The notes below the pieces were generated by a model. The model had not been told where the DNA came from. It made no database searches and worked only from the letters and a program-made list of their open reading frames with translations. A stretch of DNA of 41,160 bases from an uncultured PS1 clade bacterium (GTDB lineage: Bacteria; Pseudomonadota; Alphaproteobacteria; MED-G09), in the NCBI GenBank assembly GCA_902609025.1, contig CACLQD010000007.1, forward strand, positions 1-41,160, given 5' to 3'. Shown here piece after piece: positions 17,275 to 26,750 of this stretch. The stretch's first letter is position 1. Each line of letters begins with the position of its first letter. Both the position numbers and the translations under genes were made by a program.

Positions 17275-18456
17275 ATGTTTATAAAAAAATACATGATACA
17301 CTTTATTATATTAGCTGCAGGAAAAAGCGAACGTTTCAAAAAGAAAAAGAGTAAATTATCTAAACAATTTTTCAAAGTTAATGGAGTTTCACCTTTAGAA
17401 CATTTGATGACATCAGTCTCAAATAATCTACTAATAAATTCTATTACTTTAGTCATCAATAAGGATGATAGGAGAGAAATAGAGGGCTTTAAAAAAAAAT
17501 ACCATAAGTTGAATAGCGTCATTAACGGCGGTATTACCCGTCAACAATCAACCTTCATCGCTCTTAAAAGCATTCGTAAAAAACGGGTAAAAACTAAAAA
17601 TGATATAGTTTTAATTCATGATGCGGCTAGGCCTTTTTTAGAAAATCGAATTATAAAAAATTGTATTTCTCAATTAAAAAAATATGAAGGAGTTTTTCCT
17701 GCTTTGGATATGGATGATACCATTAGAAACAAAAAAAACTTAAATCCTTATGATAGAAACATCATTATTGGCTCACAAACACCTCAAGCATTCAAATTTG
17801 ATAAAATTTATATGGCTTATCAACAAATTAAAGGAAGTTATTCTGATGACATTGCCATTGCAGATAAGTTTGGATTAAGAATTAAAAAAATCGAGGGTTC
17901 AAAGTTAAATTTTAAAATAACAAATCCTTCTGATATTAAAATATATGGAAAACTATTAGAGCAATATTATAGAAATAGAATCGGAAATGGATTTGATTTT
18001 CATAAATTTAAAAAAGGAAATTCAATCAAAATTGGTGGTTTAAAAATTAAAAGTAATTTTTCGTTAGAAGCTAATTCTGACGGTGACCCTGTATTGCACT
18101 CGATTACCGATGCTATATTAGGGGCATTAAATGAAAAAGATATTGGTTTTCATTTTGAACCAAATAATAAGAAATATAAAAATGCAAATTCAATTACTTT
18201 TATTAATAAGGCTCTTCGACTACTTATGGACAAAAAAGGTGAAATTATTAATTTGGATTTAAATATTATATGTGATTATCCAAAAATTAACCCAATTAGA
18301 GATAAGATTAAAAAAAATCTTTCAAAAATTCTGAAAATTAATGAAGATGTTATTAATATTAAGGCCACATCAACCGAGGATGAAGGGTTTGTTAATACAA
18401 AAAATGGTATAGCTTGCCAAACCGTGATTTCTCTTAGGGTATTTAATTATGATTAA
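17275..18456 (+). CDS. ispDF: Bifunctional IspD/IspF isoprenoid enzyme
   Basis: Fusion of two MEP-pathway enzymes. The N-terminal half (to about 225) is 4-diphosphocytidyl-methylerythritol synthase: IILAAGKSERF nucleotide-binding loop, LIHDAARPFL, and SQTPQAF. The C-terminal half (from about 235) is methylerythritol cyclodiphosphate synthase: GFDFHKF with metal ligands, DGDPVLHSITDAILGAL, and ATSTEDEGF. The fusion is a common alphaproteobacterial arrangement. The ATG at 17275 has AGG 6 bases upstream (within palindrome site 2); an alternative is MIHFIILAAG at 17293. The stop overlaps pgpA by 8 bases. Confidence 0.96.
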   Translation: MFIKKYMIHFIILAAGKSERFKKKKSKLSKQFFKVNGVSPLEHLMTSVSNNLLINSITLVINKDDRREIEGFKKKYHKLNSVINGGITRQQSTFIALKSIRKKRVKTKNDIVLIHDAARPFLENRIIKNCISQLKKYEGVFPALDMDDTIRNKKNLNPYDRNIIIGSQTPQAFKFDKIYMAYQQIKGSYSDDIAIADKFGLRIKKIEGSKLNFKITNPSDIKIYGKLLEQYYRNRIGNGFDFHKFKKGNSIKIGGLKIKSNFSLEANSDGDPVLHSITDAILGALNEKDIGFHFEPNNKKYKNANSITFINKALRLLMDKKGEIINLDLNIICDYPKINPIRDKIKKNLSKILKINEDVINIKATSTEDEGFVNTKNGIACQTVISLRVFNYD

Positions 18457-18910
18457 TAAATTAATAGTTAATTTTTGTACTCTCTTCAATTTAGGTTTTA
18501 TAAAATTTATGCCTGGAACTATTGGTTCATTAGTTTCACTTCCTATAGGGTATATAACTTTAAAATTTTTTGGTTTTTGGACATTTATTCTCATAATCAT
18601 CCTTTTAATTTTAGTTAGCTATTTTGCTGTATCAAAATATTTATTATCAAACAAATCAAAAGATCCAAAAGAAGTTATTATTGATGAGTTTATTGGCCAG
18701 TTTACTGCTTTGATTTTTATTCCAAATAGTGTTTTAGGGTTACTGTTAAGTTTTTTATTGTTTAGGTTTTTTGATATTACCAAGCTTTTTCCAATTAATA
18801 AGGCAGAAAAAATACCAGGAGCAATTGGAGTTTTAGCGGATGATGTTGTGGCAGGATTAATGACTGCTGGTATAATGCTATTTTTAATTATCTTTGGTAT
18901 TGATTTATGA
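18449..18910 (+). CDS. pgpA: Phosphatidylglycerophosphatase A
   Basis: Inner-membrane phosphatase converting phosphatidylglycerophosphate to phosphatidylglycerol. PgpA family features: FMPGTIGSLVSLPIGY near the start, several hydrophobic membrane spans, the acidic EVIIDEFIGQ motif, RFFDITKLFPI and GAIGVLADDVVAGL near the end. Length of 153 is typical. Overlaps ispDF by 8 bases and pncC by 4, so ispDF-pgpA-pncC form one transcript. Confidence 0.94.
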   Translation: MINKLIVNFCTLFNLGFIKFMPGTIGSLVSLPIGYITLKFFGFWTFILIIILLILVSYFAVSKYLLSNKSKDPKEVIIDEFIGQFTALIFIPNSVLGLLLSFLLFRFFDITKLFPINKAEKIPGAIGVLADDVVAGLMTAGIMLFLIIFGIDL

Positions 18911-19398
18911 ATAAAGTCAAAATTGATAAACTGACTAAAAAAGTTGTCAAAGAATGCGAAAAGCAAAAAAGAATATTGGCTGTAGCTGAAAGCTGTACCG
19001 GCGGAATGCTAAGCAGTCATATAACATCAATTTCAGGCTCATCAAAGATTTTTGACAGAGGATTTATTACTTACTCCAATTATGCAAAAATTGATTTAAT
19101 AAATGTAAAAAAGAAAACACTAGAAAAATTTGGCGCAGTTTCTAAGGAAACAGCGATAGAAATGGTCGAAGGAGCTATAAAAAATTCCCTCGCCTCATTG
19201 GCAATCTCAATAACTGGAGTAGCTGGACCAGAGGGAGGAACATCAGTTAATCCAGTTGGAACTGTATATATTGCTGTAATGATCGATGATAAAAGCGATA
19301 TAAAAAAATTTAATTTTCCTGATAAAGGTAGAGAATTTATAAGGAAGGCAACTGTTTATGAAGCATTACTATTGTTATTTAACGAGCTCAAGAAGTAG
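18907..19398 (+). CDS. pncC: Nicotinamide-nucleotide amidohydrolase PncC (CinA C-terminal domain)
   Basis: Stand-alone CinA C-terminal domain that deamidates NMN to nicotinate mononucleotide in pyridine-nucleotide recycling. The signature AVAESCTGGMLSSHIT (about 19-34), FITYSNYAK, and GVAGPEGGTSVNPVGTVYIA are all present. No CinA N-terminal domain is attached. 163 residues is normal. It begins in the ATGA overlap with pgpA and ends with an 11-base tail-to-tail overlap with the RatA-like gene. Confidence 0.93.
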   Translation: MNKVKIDKLTKKVVKECEKQKRILAVAESCTGGMLSSHITSISGSSKIFDRGFITYSNYAKIDLINVKKKTLEKFGAVSKETAIEMVEGAIKNSLASLAISITGVAGPEGGTSVNPVGTVYIAVMIDDKSDIKKFNFPDKGREFIRKATVYEALLLLFNELKK

Positions 19399-19816
19399 AT
19401 AACAATCTTTTCTCGAAAGATGATATTGTTTCTTTTATTAGAATACCTGATGCACTATCAATAGCTTTTTCTAATATAATATTATTCAAATCTAATTCTA
19501 AATTAACTGAAACTAGAGTTCCATTGTCATATTCATCAAAAACCCAATTTGCTTCTAAATAACTAAAAGAACCCTTTACCCCTAATGCATTAATTCTTTT
19601 TTCATAATCATAAAGCGTGACTTTACTAACAAATGAACCTGAAAAAAAAAGATATTTCATATTTAGTTTAGCAAAAAAATAATCATGGACTCTTCTTTCA
19701 ATAATTGATTTTTCGCACCAAGGTATAAATTCGGAGTATGATTCAACATCCGAAACTAAACCATAGAGGTTTTCAGCTGATGAATTTGAATGAACCTTTT
19801 TTTCAATTTTTAACAA
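19388..19816 (-). CDS. RatA/COQ10-like START-domain protein
   Basis: Small polyketide cyclase/START-fold protein of the COQ10/RatA family. COQ10 relatives bind ubiquinone and support respiration; E. coli RatA was described as a ribosome-association toxin. The family pattern LYGLVSDVESYSEFIPWCEKSII (about 18-40) and the C-terminal helix are visible. Start is a TTG directly abutting the lipA stop with no clear binding site, so translation is probably coupled to lipA. In alphaproteobacteria this gene usually follows lipA, as here; ubiquinone binding is the more likely role. Confidence 0.87.
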   Translation of the reverse strand: MLKIEKKVHSNSSAENLYGLVSDVESYSEFIPWCEKSIIERRVHDYFFAKLNMKYLFFSGSFVSKVTLYDYEKRINALGVKGSFSYLEANWVFDEYDNGTLVSVNLELDLNNIILEKAIDSASGILIKETISSFEKRLLSTS

Positions 19817-20743
19817 TTAAATTATTTTTTTAATTCTATTTTGTTTGAGAACTTTAAAATCTTCTTCTGCATGATGAGAGGAACGTGTTAAGGGGCTTGA
19901 TGAAACCATTAGGAATCCCTTTGATTCAGCTATTATTTTATAAGTATTAAATTCATCTGGAGTGACATATTTAGCAACTGGAGCGTGCTTTTTTGTTGGT
20001 TGTAAATATTGACCCAAAGTTAAAAAATCTACCTTTGCAGCCCTTAAATCGTCCATAACCTGCATAATTTCATTTTTTTCCTCTCCAAGCCCTAACATTA
20101 AACCTGATTTAGTAAATATATTAGGATTTTTATCCTTAACATCATTTAATAATCTTAGAGAGTTAAAATATCTTGCTCCAGGCCTAATGGATAAATACAA
20201 ACGCGGAACAGTTTCAAGATTATGATTAAATACATCGGGATAATCTTTCAATATTTTCTCTAGTGCATCTTCTTTTTTCAAAAAATCGGGAGTTAATATC
20301 TCTATAGTAGTTTTAGGAGATGTTTTTCTAATAGCGTTTATAGTTTTAGCAAAATGCTCTGCTCCGCCATCATCAAGATCATCTCTATCAACTGAGGTAA
20401 TTACTACATGACTTAAGTTCATTTTTTTTACAGCCTGTGAAATCTTATATGGCTCAAATACATCCAGTTTATCAGGTAACCCTGTTTTAACATTACAAAA
20501 TGCACAAGCTCTAGTACATGTATCTCCCATAATCATAAAAGTAGCGTGATTTTTTTGCCAACATTCTGAAATATTTGGACAATTAGCCTCTTCACAAACA
20601 GTTACAATCTTAGACTCAGACAGTATTTTCTTTGTTTCAAGAAATTTCTTTGATCCAGAAACTCTTACTCTTAACCAATCTGGTTTTTTAATTTGAGAAG
20701 TCTCTTTATTATTTCTTTTCTCAGGGTGACGAATGGAAGACAC
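19817..20743 (-). CDS. lipA: Lipoyl synthase
   Basis: Radical SAM enzyme inserting two sulfurs into protein-bound octanoyl groups. It has the auxiliary cluster motif [12 protein letters not shown] (about 51-62) and the radical SAM motif CTRACAFC (about 77-84), plus the C-terminal [14 protein letters not shown] whose RSS serine is a cluster ligand. Start is GTG with AAGGA 9 bases upstream. Length of 308 is normal. In many relatives lipA closes the pdhA-pdhB-pdhC-lpd cluster after ftsB; those genes are not here. Confidence 0.97.
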   Translation of the reverse strand: MSSIRHPEKRNNKETSQIKKPDWLRVRVSGSKKFLETKKILSESKIVTVCEEANCPNISECWQKNHATFMIMGDTCTRACAFCNVKTGLPDKLDVFEPYKISQAVKKMNLSHVVITSVDRDDLDDGGAEHFAKTINAIRKTSPKTTIEILTPDFLKKEDALEKILKDYPDVFNHNLETVPRLYLSIRPGARYFNSLRLLNDVKDKNPNIFTKSGLMLGLGEEKNEIMQVMDDLRAAKVDFLTLGQYLQPTKKHAPVAKYVTPDEFNTYKIIAESKGFLMVSSSPLTRSSHHAEEDFKVLKQNRIKKII

Positions 20744-20769
20744 TTTTATTAATCCTTAAAATTAATGAT

Positions 20770-20798
20770 AATTTATCAAAAAAAGTAAATATAAGCAA
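20770..20798 (-). promoter_or_regulatory. Possible promoter for lipA
   Basis: On the minus strand TTGCTT and TAAATT are separated by 17 bases, about 26 bases before the lipA GTG. It lies in the 67-base gap after ftsB, suggesting lipA has its own promoter. Confidence 0.35.
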
Positions 20799-20810
20799 TT
20801 TAGTGTTTAG

Positions 20811-21149
20811 TTAGTTTAATTTAATAATATAATCATCTTCATGTGCATAACCTAAATATTCCCTTATAGTCTGATCCACAAGGTCAGAATCTTTAAATTC
20901 CACTATATTCCTTATTTTAATTTCCATTGTAGCATTGTTATTTTTAATTTTTTGTAATTCTTTAATATTTAAGGTTATTTCATCATTAAGATTATTCAAT
21001 GAAAGCAAACCTCTTGAGGAATAAATTAAATTAGTTAATGCAAAAAAATTTATAAATAAAAAGAAAATTATTAGAGAAGAGCTAATTAAAAGGTCTTTGT
21101 AATTAGCTTCAAATAGTAAGCTTCGAAAATATTCAAAAAAACGAATCAT
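20811..21149 (-). CDS. ftsB: Septum formation initiator, FtsB/DivIC family
   Basis: Small bitopic division protein expected to join FtsL and FtsQ at the septum. One membrane span is visible (DLLISSSLIIFFLFINFFAL, near residues 20-40 of the shorter form), followed by a coiled-coil-prone segment (LNNLNDEITLNIKELQKIKNNN) and a short tail ending in IREYLGYAHEDD, the usual end of the family (REELGYVxPDE-like). The ORF begins at 21164; MIRFFEYF at 21149 is the more typical start. It follows eno, the standard alphaproteobacterial position. Confidence 0.85.
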   Translation of the reverse strand: MIRFFEYFRSLLFEANYKDLLISSSLIIFFLFINFFALTNLIYSSRGLLSLNNLNDEITLNIKELQKIKNNNATMEIKIRNIVEFKDSDLVDQTIREYLGYAHEDDYIIKLN

Positions 21150-21193
21150 TATCCAAAGAATCATAAAAGACTATAATTGGTCAATAGTTAAAA

Positions 21194-22468
21194 TTAATTC
21201 TTCTTTAAAATTGATTTACCTGCATATCTGGAATTATTCTTAAGATCACTCTCAATTCTAATTAATTGATTATATTTTGCAACTCTATCAGACCTAGTCA
21301 TTGAACCTGTTTTGATTTGACCAGAATTTGTTGAAACAGATAAATCCGCTATAAATGTGTCTTCTGTTTCTCCAGAACGATGAGAAATAACACATGAATA
21401 TTTATTATTTTTAGCAATATTAATTGTTTCTAATGTTTCAGTGATAGTACCTATTTGGTTAACTTTAATAAGTATTGAATTGGCTGCATTCTTTTCTATA
21501 CCCATTTTTAACCTTTCTGGATTAGTTACAAAAAGATCGTCACCTACTATCTGTGTTTTTTTTCCAATTCGTTCATTTAGATTTACCCACCCATCCCAAT
21601 CATCTTCGTGTAAAGGGTCTTCAATTGAAAAAATTGGGTATTTTTTTGTTAGTTCTTCCCACATATCAATTAAATCATCACTGCTAGATGCATTATCATT
21701 AGATAAAAAATATTGGCCATCATTATATAACTCTGATGCAGCAATATCTAAAGCAAAGACTATATCCTCTTCAAGCCTATAACCAGCTTTTTCAATGGCT
21801 CTACACAAATAAGATAATGCATCTTCACTTGTTTTTAAATCTGGTGCTACACCACCTTCATCTCCAACATTAGTGCTAAATCCATCATTTTCTAATAAAC
21901 TTTTAAGTGAATGAAAAATTTCAGAACCAGTTATAATTGCATGATTAAATGTTTCTGCAGATACTGGCATAATCATAAATTCTTGAATAAATAATGAATT
22001 ATTAGAATGCGCCCCACCATTAATCAAATTCATCATAGGGACAGGTAAAATATATGAATCTGATGAGTTTAAATATTCGAATAAATGCTTACCTTCTGAA
22101 TTAGCTTGAGCTCTTGATGATGCCAGTGAAACACCCAATATTGCATTTGCTCCTAATCGAGATTTATTATTTGTTGAGTCTAGCTCAATCATTTTATTGT
22201 CGATTTCTTCTTGCGCAGATGCTTCCATTCCGTAAAGCACATTACTTATCTCAGTATTGATACCCTCAACGGCTTTTAATACAGTTTTTCCAGATAAAGT
22301 TGGTTCTCCATCTCTAAGCTCATAAGCTTCATATGCTCCTGTAGAAGCTCCTGAAGGAACTGATGCCCTGCCGAAACTACCATCTTCAAGTGTAATATCA
22401 ACTTCAATAGTGGGATTACCTCTACTATCGAAAATCTGCCTTCCTTTAATTTTTTTAATTTTTGACAT
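21194..22468 (-). CDS. eno: Enolase
   Basis: Interconverts 2-phosphoglycerate and phosphoenolpyruvate in glycolysis and gluconeogenesis. The start KIKKIKGRQIFDSRGNPTIE, the GASTGAYEA loop, catalytic Glu region NVGDEGGVAP, metal ligands in ALDIAASELY, SIEDPLHEDDWDGW and GDDLFVTN, and the end SHRSGETEDTFIADL are complete. Length of 424 is standard. No Shine-Dalgarno is seen before the ATG. It is divergent from queF, which replaces the usual direct kdsA-eno neighbourhood. Confidence 0.98.
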   Translation of the reverse strand: MSKIKKIKGRQIFDSRGNPTIEVDITLEDGSFGRASVPSGASTGAYEAYELRDGEPTLSGKTVLKAVEGINTEISNVLYGMEASAQEEIDNKMIELDSTNNKSRLGANAILGVSLASSRAQANSEGKHLFEYLNSSDSYILPVPMMNLINGGAHSNNSLFIQEFMIMPVSAETFNHAIITGSEIFHSLKSLLENDGFSTNVGDEGGVAPDLKTSEDALSYLCRAIEKAGYRLEEDIVFALDIAASELYNDGQYFLSNDNASSSDDLIDMWEELTKKYPIFSIEDPLHEDDWDGWVNLNERIGKKTQIVGDDLFVTNPERLKMGIEKNAANSILIKVNQIGTITETLETINIAKNNKYSCVISHRSGETEDTFIADLSVSTNSGQIKTGSMTRSDRVAKYNQLIRIESDLKNNSRYAGKSILKKN

Positions 22469-22516
22469 TGAAAAATTTATTACTACATCTTATTCATTAT
22501 TACTATTAAATAACAA

Positions 22517-22544
22517 TTTACTGCCACATAGGCTACTATATAAA
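22517..22544 (+). promoter_or_regulatory. Possible promoter for queF
   Basis: TTTACT and TATAAA are separated by 16 bases, about 22 bases before the queF ATG, in the 98-base divergent gap between eno and queF. No preQ1 riboswitch is apparent there. Confidence 0.33.
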
Positions 22545-22566
22545 TATTTAGATTTAGATAATAATT

Positions 22567-23004
22567 ATGAAACACCTAGGAAAAGAAAATAAAAAATTTA
22601 CAGAACCATCAGTTAAAATACTAGATAAAATAGAAAATAAACAAAAAGAAAACTTTCTTGTGAGGTTTTCTCAACCAGAATTTACTAGTATTTGCCCTGT
22701 TACTTCGCAACCAGATTTTGCTCATATAGTTATTGATTATGTCCCAAGTAAATGGATTGTTGAGTCAAAATCTTTAAAATTGTATTTTCAAAGTTATAGG
22801 AACCATCAATCTTTCCATGAAGATGTAACAATGCTTATTGCAAAAGATATAACTAAATTATTAAAACCTAAATGGTTTCGGATAGGATCTTATTGGTACC
22901 CAAGGGGTGGTATGCCTATTGATATATTTTGGCAATCATCGGAACCTCCAAAAAATTTGTGGATACCTGATCAAGGTGTAGAAAATTATAGAGGAAGAGG
23001 ATAA
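22567..23004 (+). CDS. queF: 7-cyano-7-deazaguanine reductase QueF
   Basis: NADPH-dependent reduction of preQ0 to preQ1 for the queuosine tRNA modification. It is the short unimodular form (145 residues). The catalytic Cys is in [13 protein letters not shown], the family motif [15 protein letters not shown] and the FHED Glu/Asp pair are present, and the end is [15 protein letters not shown]. No Shine-Dalgarno is seen. Other queuosine genes are not in the window. The stop is 3 bases from the kdsA stop on the other strand. Confidence 0.96.
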   Translation: MKHLGKENKKFTEPSVKILDKIENKQKENFLVRFSQPEFTSICPVTSQPDFAHIVIDYVPSKWIVESKSLKLYFQSYRNHQSFHEDVTMLIAKDITKLLKPKWFRIGSYWYPRGGMPIDIFWQSSEPPKNLWIPDQGVENYRGRG

Positions 23005-23007
23005 ATA

Positions 23008-23835
23008 TTAAAATTCTTCTGATTTAACAAGATCGTCTATTTTTTTTATTTTTGTTATCATATCTTCAAAATCCTCAAGTTTTGTGGCTGAAGGTCCATC
23101 ACATAGCGCTTTATCTGGGTTTGGGTGAACCTCAATAAATAGTCCTGAAATTTTTAAGGCTATTGCTGCTCTAGCTAGATCTTCCGCTTGATGTGATCTT
23201 CCTCCAGCAGAATTGCCTTGTCCTCCTGGAAGCTGAAGAGAATGAGTAACATCAAGAATTATTGGATAATTAAAGGTTTTTTGTTCTGATATCCCAAGAA
23301 AGTCCACAATAAGATTGTCATAACCAAAAGATGATCCTCTCTCACAGAGAATAATATTATCATTTCCAAATGAATTACATTTTTCAATTATATTTTTCAT
23401 TTGATAGGGAGATAAAAATTGTCCTTTTTTGATATTGAGAGGAAGTTGAGTTTTGCATGCCGCACTAATTAGATCAGTTTGTCTACAGAGGAAAGCCGGT
23501 ATTTGTAGTATATCAACCACTTGGGAGATTTCCTTAATTTGACCCTCTTCATGAATATCGGTTATTATTGGTACATTAATATTTTTTTTAATAGATTCAA
23601 AAATTTTTTTACCAACTTCAATTCCAGGACCTCTGTAAGAGTCGATAGATGATCGATTAGCTTTATCAAAGGAAGCTTTGAATACAAAAGGAATATTATG
23701 CTTAGTTGTAATTTCTTTTAGTTTTTCAGCAACATCAAGAGCCGTATCCTCATCCTCTAATACATTTAATCCTGCAATAATTGTCATGGGTGAGTTATTC
23801 GATAAGTTTATTTCTTTTATTTTAATTTCTTTCAT
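23008..23835 (-). CDS. kdsA: 3-deoxy-8-phosphooctulonate synthase
   Basis: Condenses arabinose 5-phosphate and phosphoenolpyruvate to Kdo-8-phosphate for lipopolysaccharide. Visible: [68 protein letters not shown] and [14 protein letters not shown]. Asn in AGLN, where metal-dependent members have Cys, suggests the metal-independent class. 275 residues is normal. Overlaps pyrG by 4 bases (ATGA), as in tpiA-secG-pyrG-kdsA of alphaproteobacteria. Confidence 0.97.
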   Translation of the reverse strand: MKEIKIKEINLSNNSPMTIIAGLNVLEDEDTALDVAEKLKEITTKHNIPFVFKASFDKANRSSIDSYRGPGIEVGKKIFESIKKNINVPIITDIHEEGQIKEISQVVDILQIPAFLCRQTDLISAACKTQLPLNIKKGQFLSPYQMKNIIEKCNSFGNDNIILCERGSSFGYDNLIVDFLGISEQKTFNYPIILDVTHSLQLPGGQGNSAGGRSHQAEDLARAAIALKISGLFIEVHPNPDKALCDGPSATKLEDFEDMITKIKKIDDLVKSEEF

Positions 23836-25475
23836 TTTTTGACTTTACCAGAAATTTTAGACTTTTTAACAGAAGCTTTTATAAAAGATGAAAATAAGGG
23901 ATGAGGATTAAATGGTCTTGATTTTAATTCAGGATGGAATTGAACGCCTATAAACCAAGGATGATTTTTTAACTCAACTATTTCAGGCAATAATCCGTCT
24001 GGGGACATACCAACAAATCTTAGCCCTACCCTTTCAAGGTCGTCAATAAACGACATGTTAACCTCATATCTATGTCTATGTCTTTCATTAACTTTTTTAG
24101 AACCATAAATATTCCTTACTTTAGAACCTTTTTTTAATATTGCAGGATATGAACCCAATCTCATTGTCCCACCATATTCGCTTTGAAGGTCTCTTTTTTG
24201 AATTTCTTCATCTTTTATCCATTCAGTAAGCAATCCGATTACTGGTGTATCTGTTTTACCAAATTCACTTGAGCTAGCAGATTTATATTCTAATAAATTT
24301 CTTGCAATATCAACAACTGCCATTTGCATACCAAAACAAATCCCAAAAAAAGGTATCTTATTTTCTCTTGCATATTTTGATGCAAAAATTTTTCCCTCTG
24401 ATCCCCTTTTACCAAATCCACCAGGAACCAGTATGCCGCTTAAGCCATTAAATACAGTTTTATTTTTATTCTTTTCTAATTTATCTGTATCAATATTTTT
24501 AATTTTAACTTTAACATTATTTGATATACCTCCATGTGTAAGGGCCTCAAATAAGGATTTATATGCATCATTCAAATCTAAATATTTTCCAATAACACCA
24601 ATTGTTACTTCTCCAATTGGTTTACGAATTCTTTCAACTACTTTATTCCATTTTCTCAAGTTTGATTTTGGAAAAGTATTTTTTCCTAACGCATTTAAAA
24701 CAGCTACATCCAAACCATTAGTCTTTAAATCCTTAGGAACTGCATAAATAGTATCTACATCAATTGCTTGAATTACTGAATCTTCATCCACATTACAGAA
24801 AACTGAAATTTTTCTTATATCAGATTTTGAAATTTCTCTATCACACCTACAAACGAGTATATCAGGTTGAATACCAATTGATCTTAATTCTTTAACAGAA
24901 TGTTGAGTAGGTTTCGTTTTAACTTCGCCAGCGGCACTAATATATGGGACAAGAGTTAAATGAAGGAAACATGTCATATTTTTTTTTAACTCATTACTTA
25001 ACTGTCTTATCGCTTCAAAAAAAGGTAACCCCTCAATATCACCAACTGTTCCGCCAATTTCACATAAACAAAAATCTATATTATCATTATTGGAAAGTAT
25101 AAATTCTTTTATTTCATCAGTAACATGAGGAATAATTTGAACTGTTCTTCCTAGATAATCGCCTTTTCTTTCCTTGCTAATAATTCTCTTGTAAATTTGA
25201 CCAGTTGTAATGTTATCGTTAATTGATGAGGGAACATTAGTAAATCTCTCATAATGCCCTAAATCAAGATCAGTTTCTGCACCATCATCAGTAACAAAAA
25301 CTTCACCGTGCTGGAATGGATTCATTGTACCTGGATCAACATTAAGATATGGATCAAGTTTTTTAATTTTTACATTAAAACCTCTTGATTGCAAAAGAGC
25401 ACCTAATGCAGCTGATGTGAGTCCTTTTCCTAAAGAAGATGCCACGCCACCAGTTATAAAAATATACTGTGTCAT
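23832..25475 (-). CDS. pyrG: CTP synthase
   Basis: Makes CTP from UTP with glutamine nitrogen. N-terminal amidoligase domain with [20 protein letters not shown] and [21 protein letters not shown]-type motifs, then [11 protein letters not shown]-terminal class I glutaminase domain from about 290, with the catalytic Cys in [11 protein letters not shown], and His/Glu in [13 protein letters not shown]. Length of 547 is standard. A TTGTAA-16-TATAAT promoter candidate lies just before the start, and TATAAT is only about 8 bases from the ATG, so the leader would be very short. Confidence 0.98.
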   Translation of the reverse strand: MTQYIFITGGVASSLGKGLTSAALGALLQSRGFNVKIKKLDPYLNVDPGTMNPFQHGEVFVTDDGAETDLDLGHYERFTNVPSSINDNITTGQIYKRIISKERKGDYLGRTVQIIPHVTDEIKEFILSNNDNIDFCLCEIGGTVGDIEGLPFFEAIRQLSNELKKNMTCFLHLTLVPYISAAGEVKTKPTQHSVKELRSIGIQPDILVCRCDREISKSDIRKISVFCNVDEDSVIQAIDVDTIYAVPKDLKTNGLDVAVLNALGKNTFPKSNLRKWNKVVERIRKPIGEVTIGVIGKYLDLNDAYKSLFEALTHGGISNNVKVKIKNIDTDKLEKNKNKTVFNGLSGILVPGGFGKRGSEGKIFASKYARENKIPFFGICFGMQMAVVDIARNLLEYKSASSSEFGKTDTPVIGLLTEWIKDEEIQKRDLQSEYGGTMRLGSYPAILKKGSKVRNIYGSKKVNERHRHRYEVNMSFIDDLERVGLRFVGMSPDGLLPEIVELKNHPWFIGVQFHPELKSRPFNPHPLFSSFIKASVKKSKISGKVKK

Positions 25476-25483
25476 GGAAGTTA

Positions 25484-25511
25484 ATTATAACAAATAGAAA
25501 AGAAATTACAA
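25484..25511 (-). promoter_or_regulatory. Possible promoter for pyrG-kdsA
   Basis: On the minus strand TTGTAA and TATAAT are 16 bases apart in the 49-base gap between secG and pyrG. The -10 ends 8 bases before the pyrG ATG, implying a nearly leaderless transcript if used. Confidence 0.4.
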
Positions 25512-25524
25512 AGATAAAGATAGA

Positions 25525-25842
25525 TTAATTTAGATCAGGTAATTCATTGGTATCTTCATCTAAATCTAGATCAATTTGAGGAAGATTATCGGAGGCGATA
25601 TTATCAACAATTGATGAGTTTTGATTTGAACTTGATAATAAGGCTAGGGACAGACTAGTGATAAAGAAAATAGTAGCAAATATGGCAGTTAATCTTGATA
25701 AGACATTTCCAGCAGCTCTACCAGACATAAAGTCTCCTGAGCCCCCTATTCCAAGACCTCCGCCCTCGGATCTCTGTAAAAGCACTAGAACTATCAAAAC
25801 AATAGCAATAATAAGATGGATAACTAAAATAAAACTCAACAT
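25525..25842 (-). CDS. secG: Preprotein translocase subunit SecG
   Basis: Small accessory subunit of the SecYEG channel in the inner membrane. Two hydrophobic spans (FILVIHLIIAIVLIVLVLLQ and LTAIFATIFFITSLSLALL) flank the family loop QRSEGGGLGIGGSGDFMSGRAAGNVLSR. The acidic Asn/Asp/Leu-rich C-terminal tail is variable. 105 residues is normal. It lies 43 bases after tpiA. Confidence 0.95.
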   Translation of the reverse strand: MLSFILVIHLIIAIVLIVLVLLQRSEGGGLGIGGSGDFMSGRAAGNVLSRLTAIFATIFFITSLSLALLSSSNQNSSIVDNIASDNLPQIDLDLDEDTNELPDLN

Positions 25843-25885
25843 AATATGTATGCTTTTAAACGATGATTAAAAATATTTCAAATCA

Positions 25886-26638
25886 TTAAATAAATTGCTT
25901 AAGAATTGATTTCATATCTTTTATTTTCAAGCTAGCTCCACCAATCAATGCTCCGTTAACGTTATTTATAGATAATATTGAAAAAACATTTTTTGCGTTA
26001 ACTGAACCTCCATAGAGAATTCGAATTTTTTTTGATCTTTTTCCATAGAAGTCTTCAAGTTTCTTAGAAATATAATCATGCACTTCTTCAATATCAGAGT
26101 GTTCTGGCACTAAACCAGTTCCAATCGCCCAAATTGGTTCATAAGCAATTTCTAATAGATTTGGATTAATGTTATTTTTTAAAGCTCCTTTTAATTGATT
26201 TCCTAAAACTCTTAATGTTTTTGATTGTTTTCTATCTGATAAGCTTTCGCCAATACATAAAATTGCCTTCATTTTATTTTTTTGAATATTTAATATTTTT
26301 TTGTTTAAAAGATTATTGCTCTCATTATGATATAATCTTCTTTCTGAATGGCCAACAATACAATAAGAGGTTTTTAAATCATTTAACATTTTTGCAGAAA
26401 TTTCGCCGGTATAAGCACCAGTTTCGTTTTGACTACAATCTTGCCCACCAATTTCAATATTAGATCTTTGAGTAAGTTGGCAAAATTTATCAATCAATGT
26501 AAATGGTGGACAAATAAGGATATCAACTTTCTTAGTTAATTTTTTTGAATGAAATTTCAATAAATTTTTAATGAAAGAAATATCTTTTTTTTCACCATTT
26601 AGTTTCCAATTTCCTGCAATTAGTAATTTTTTTGACAT
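25886..26638 (-). CDS. tpiA: Triose-phosphate isomerase
   Basis: Glycolytic isomerase of dihydroxyacetone phosphate and glyceraldehyde 3-phosphate. Active-site residues are seen as Lys in GNWKLNG (about 11-14), His in CIVGHSERR and Glu in AYEPIWAIGTG; the phosphate-binding YGGSVNAKN and GGASL motifs are near the end. Length of 250 is standard. TAGGA is about 9 bases before the ATG. It is divergent from ppiD. Confidence 0.98.
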   Translation of the reverse strand: MSKKLLIAGNWKLNGEKKDISFIKNLLKFHSKKLTKKVDILICPPFTLIDKFCQLTQRSNIEIGGQDCSQNETGAYTGEISAKMLNDLKTSYCIVGHSERRLYHNESNNLLNKKILNIQKNKMKAILCIGESLSDRKQSKTLRVLGNQLKGALKNNINPNLLEIAYEPIWAIGTGLVPEHSDIEEVHDYISKKLEDFYGKRSKKIRILYGGSVNAKNVFSILSINNVNGALIGGASLKIKDMKSILKQFI

Positions 26639-26681
26639 TATTATTTATCCTACATTATTTAATTATAATATAAGCTATTTC

Positions 26682-26709
26682 TTGCGTTTTTGTTAACAGA
26701 AGATACATT
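26682..26709 (+). promoter_or_regulatory. Possible promoter for the ppiD-trp-moa operon
   Basis: TTGCGT and TACATT are separated by 16 bases, about 41 bases upstream of the ppiD ATG. This is the only sizeable gap before seven tightly packed genes, so a promoter is expected here. Confidence 0.4.
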
Positions 26710-26750
26710 AAGCAAAAATTAGTTTTACAAATAACTGAAGGTAAAGATTT

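Noticed and set aside
18619-18966. 115-residue minus-strand ORF
   Set aside because: Shadow of pgpA; no homology pattern, and it lies inside a clear gene.
22469-22566. preQ1 riboswitch before queF
   Set aside because: The 98-base gap has no recognisable preQ1 aptamer pattern; only a promoter-like pair was seen.
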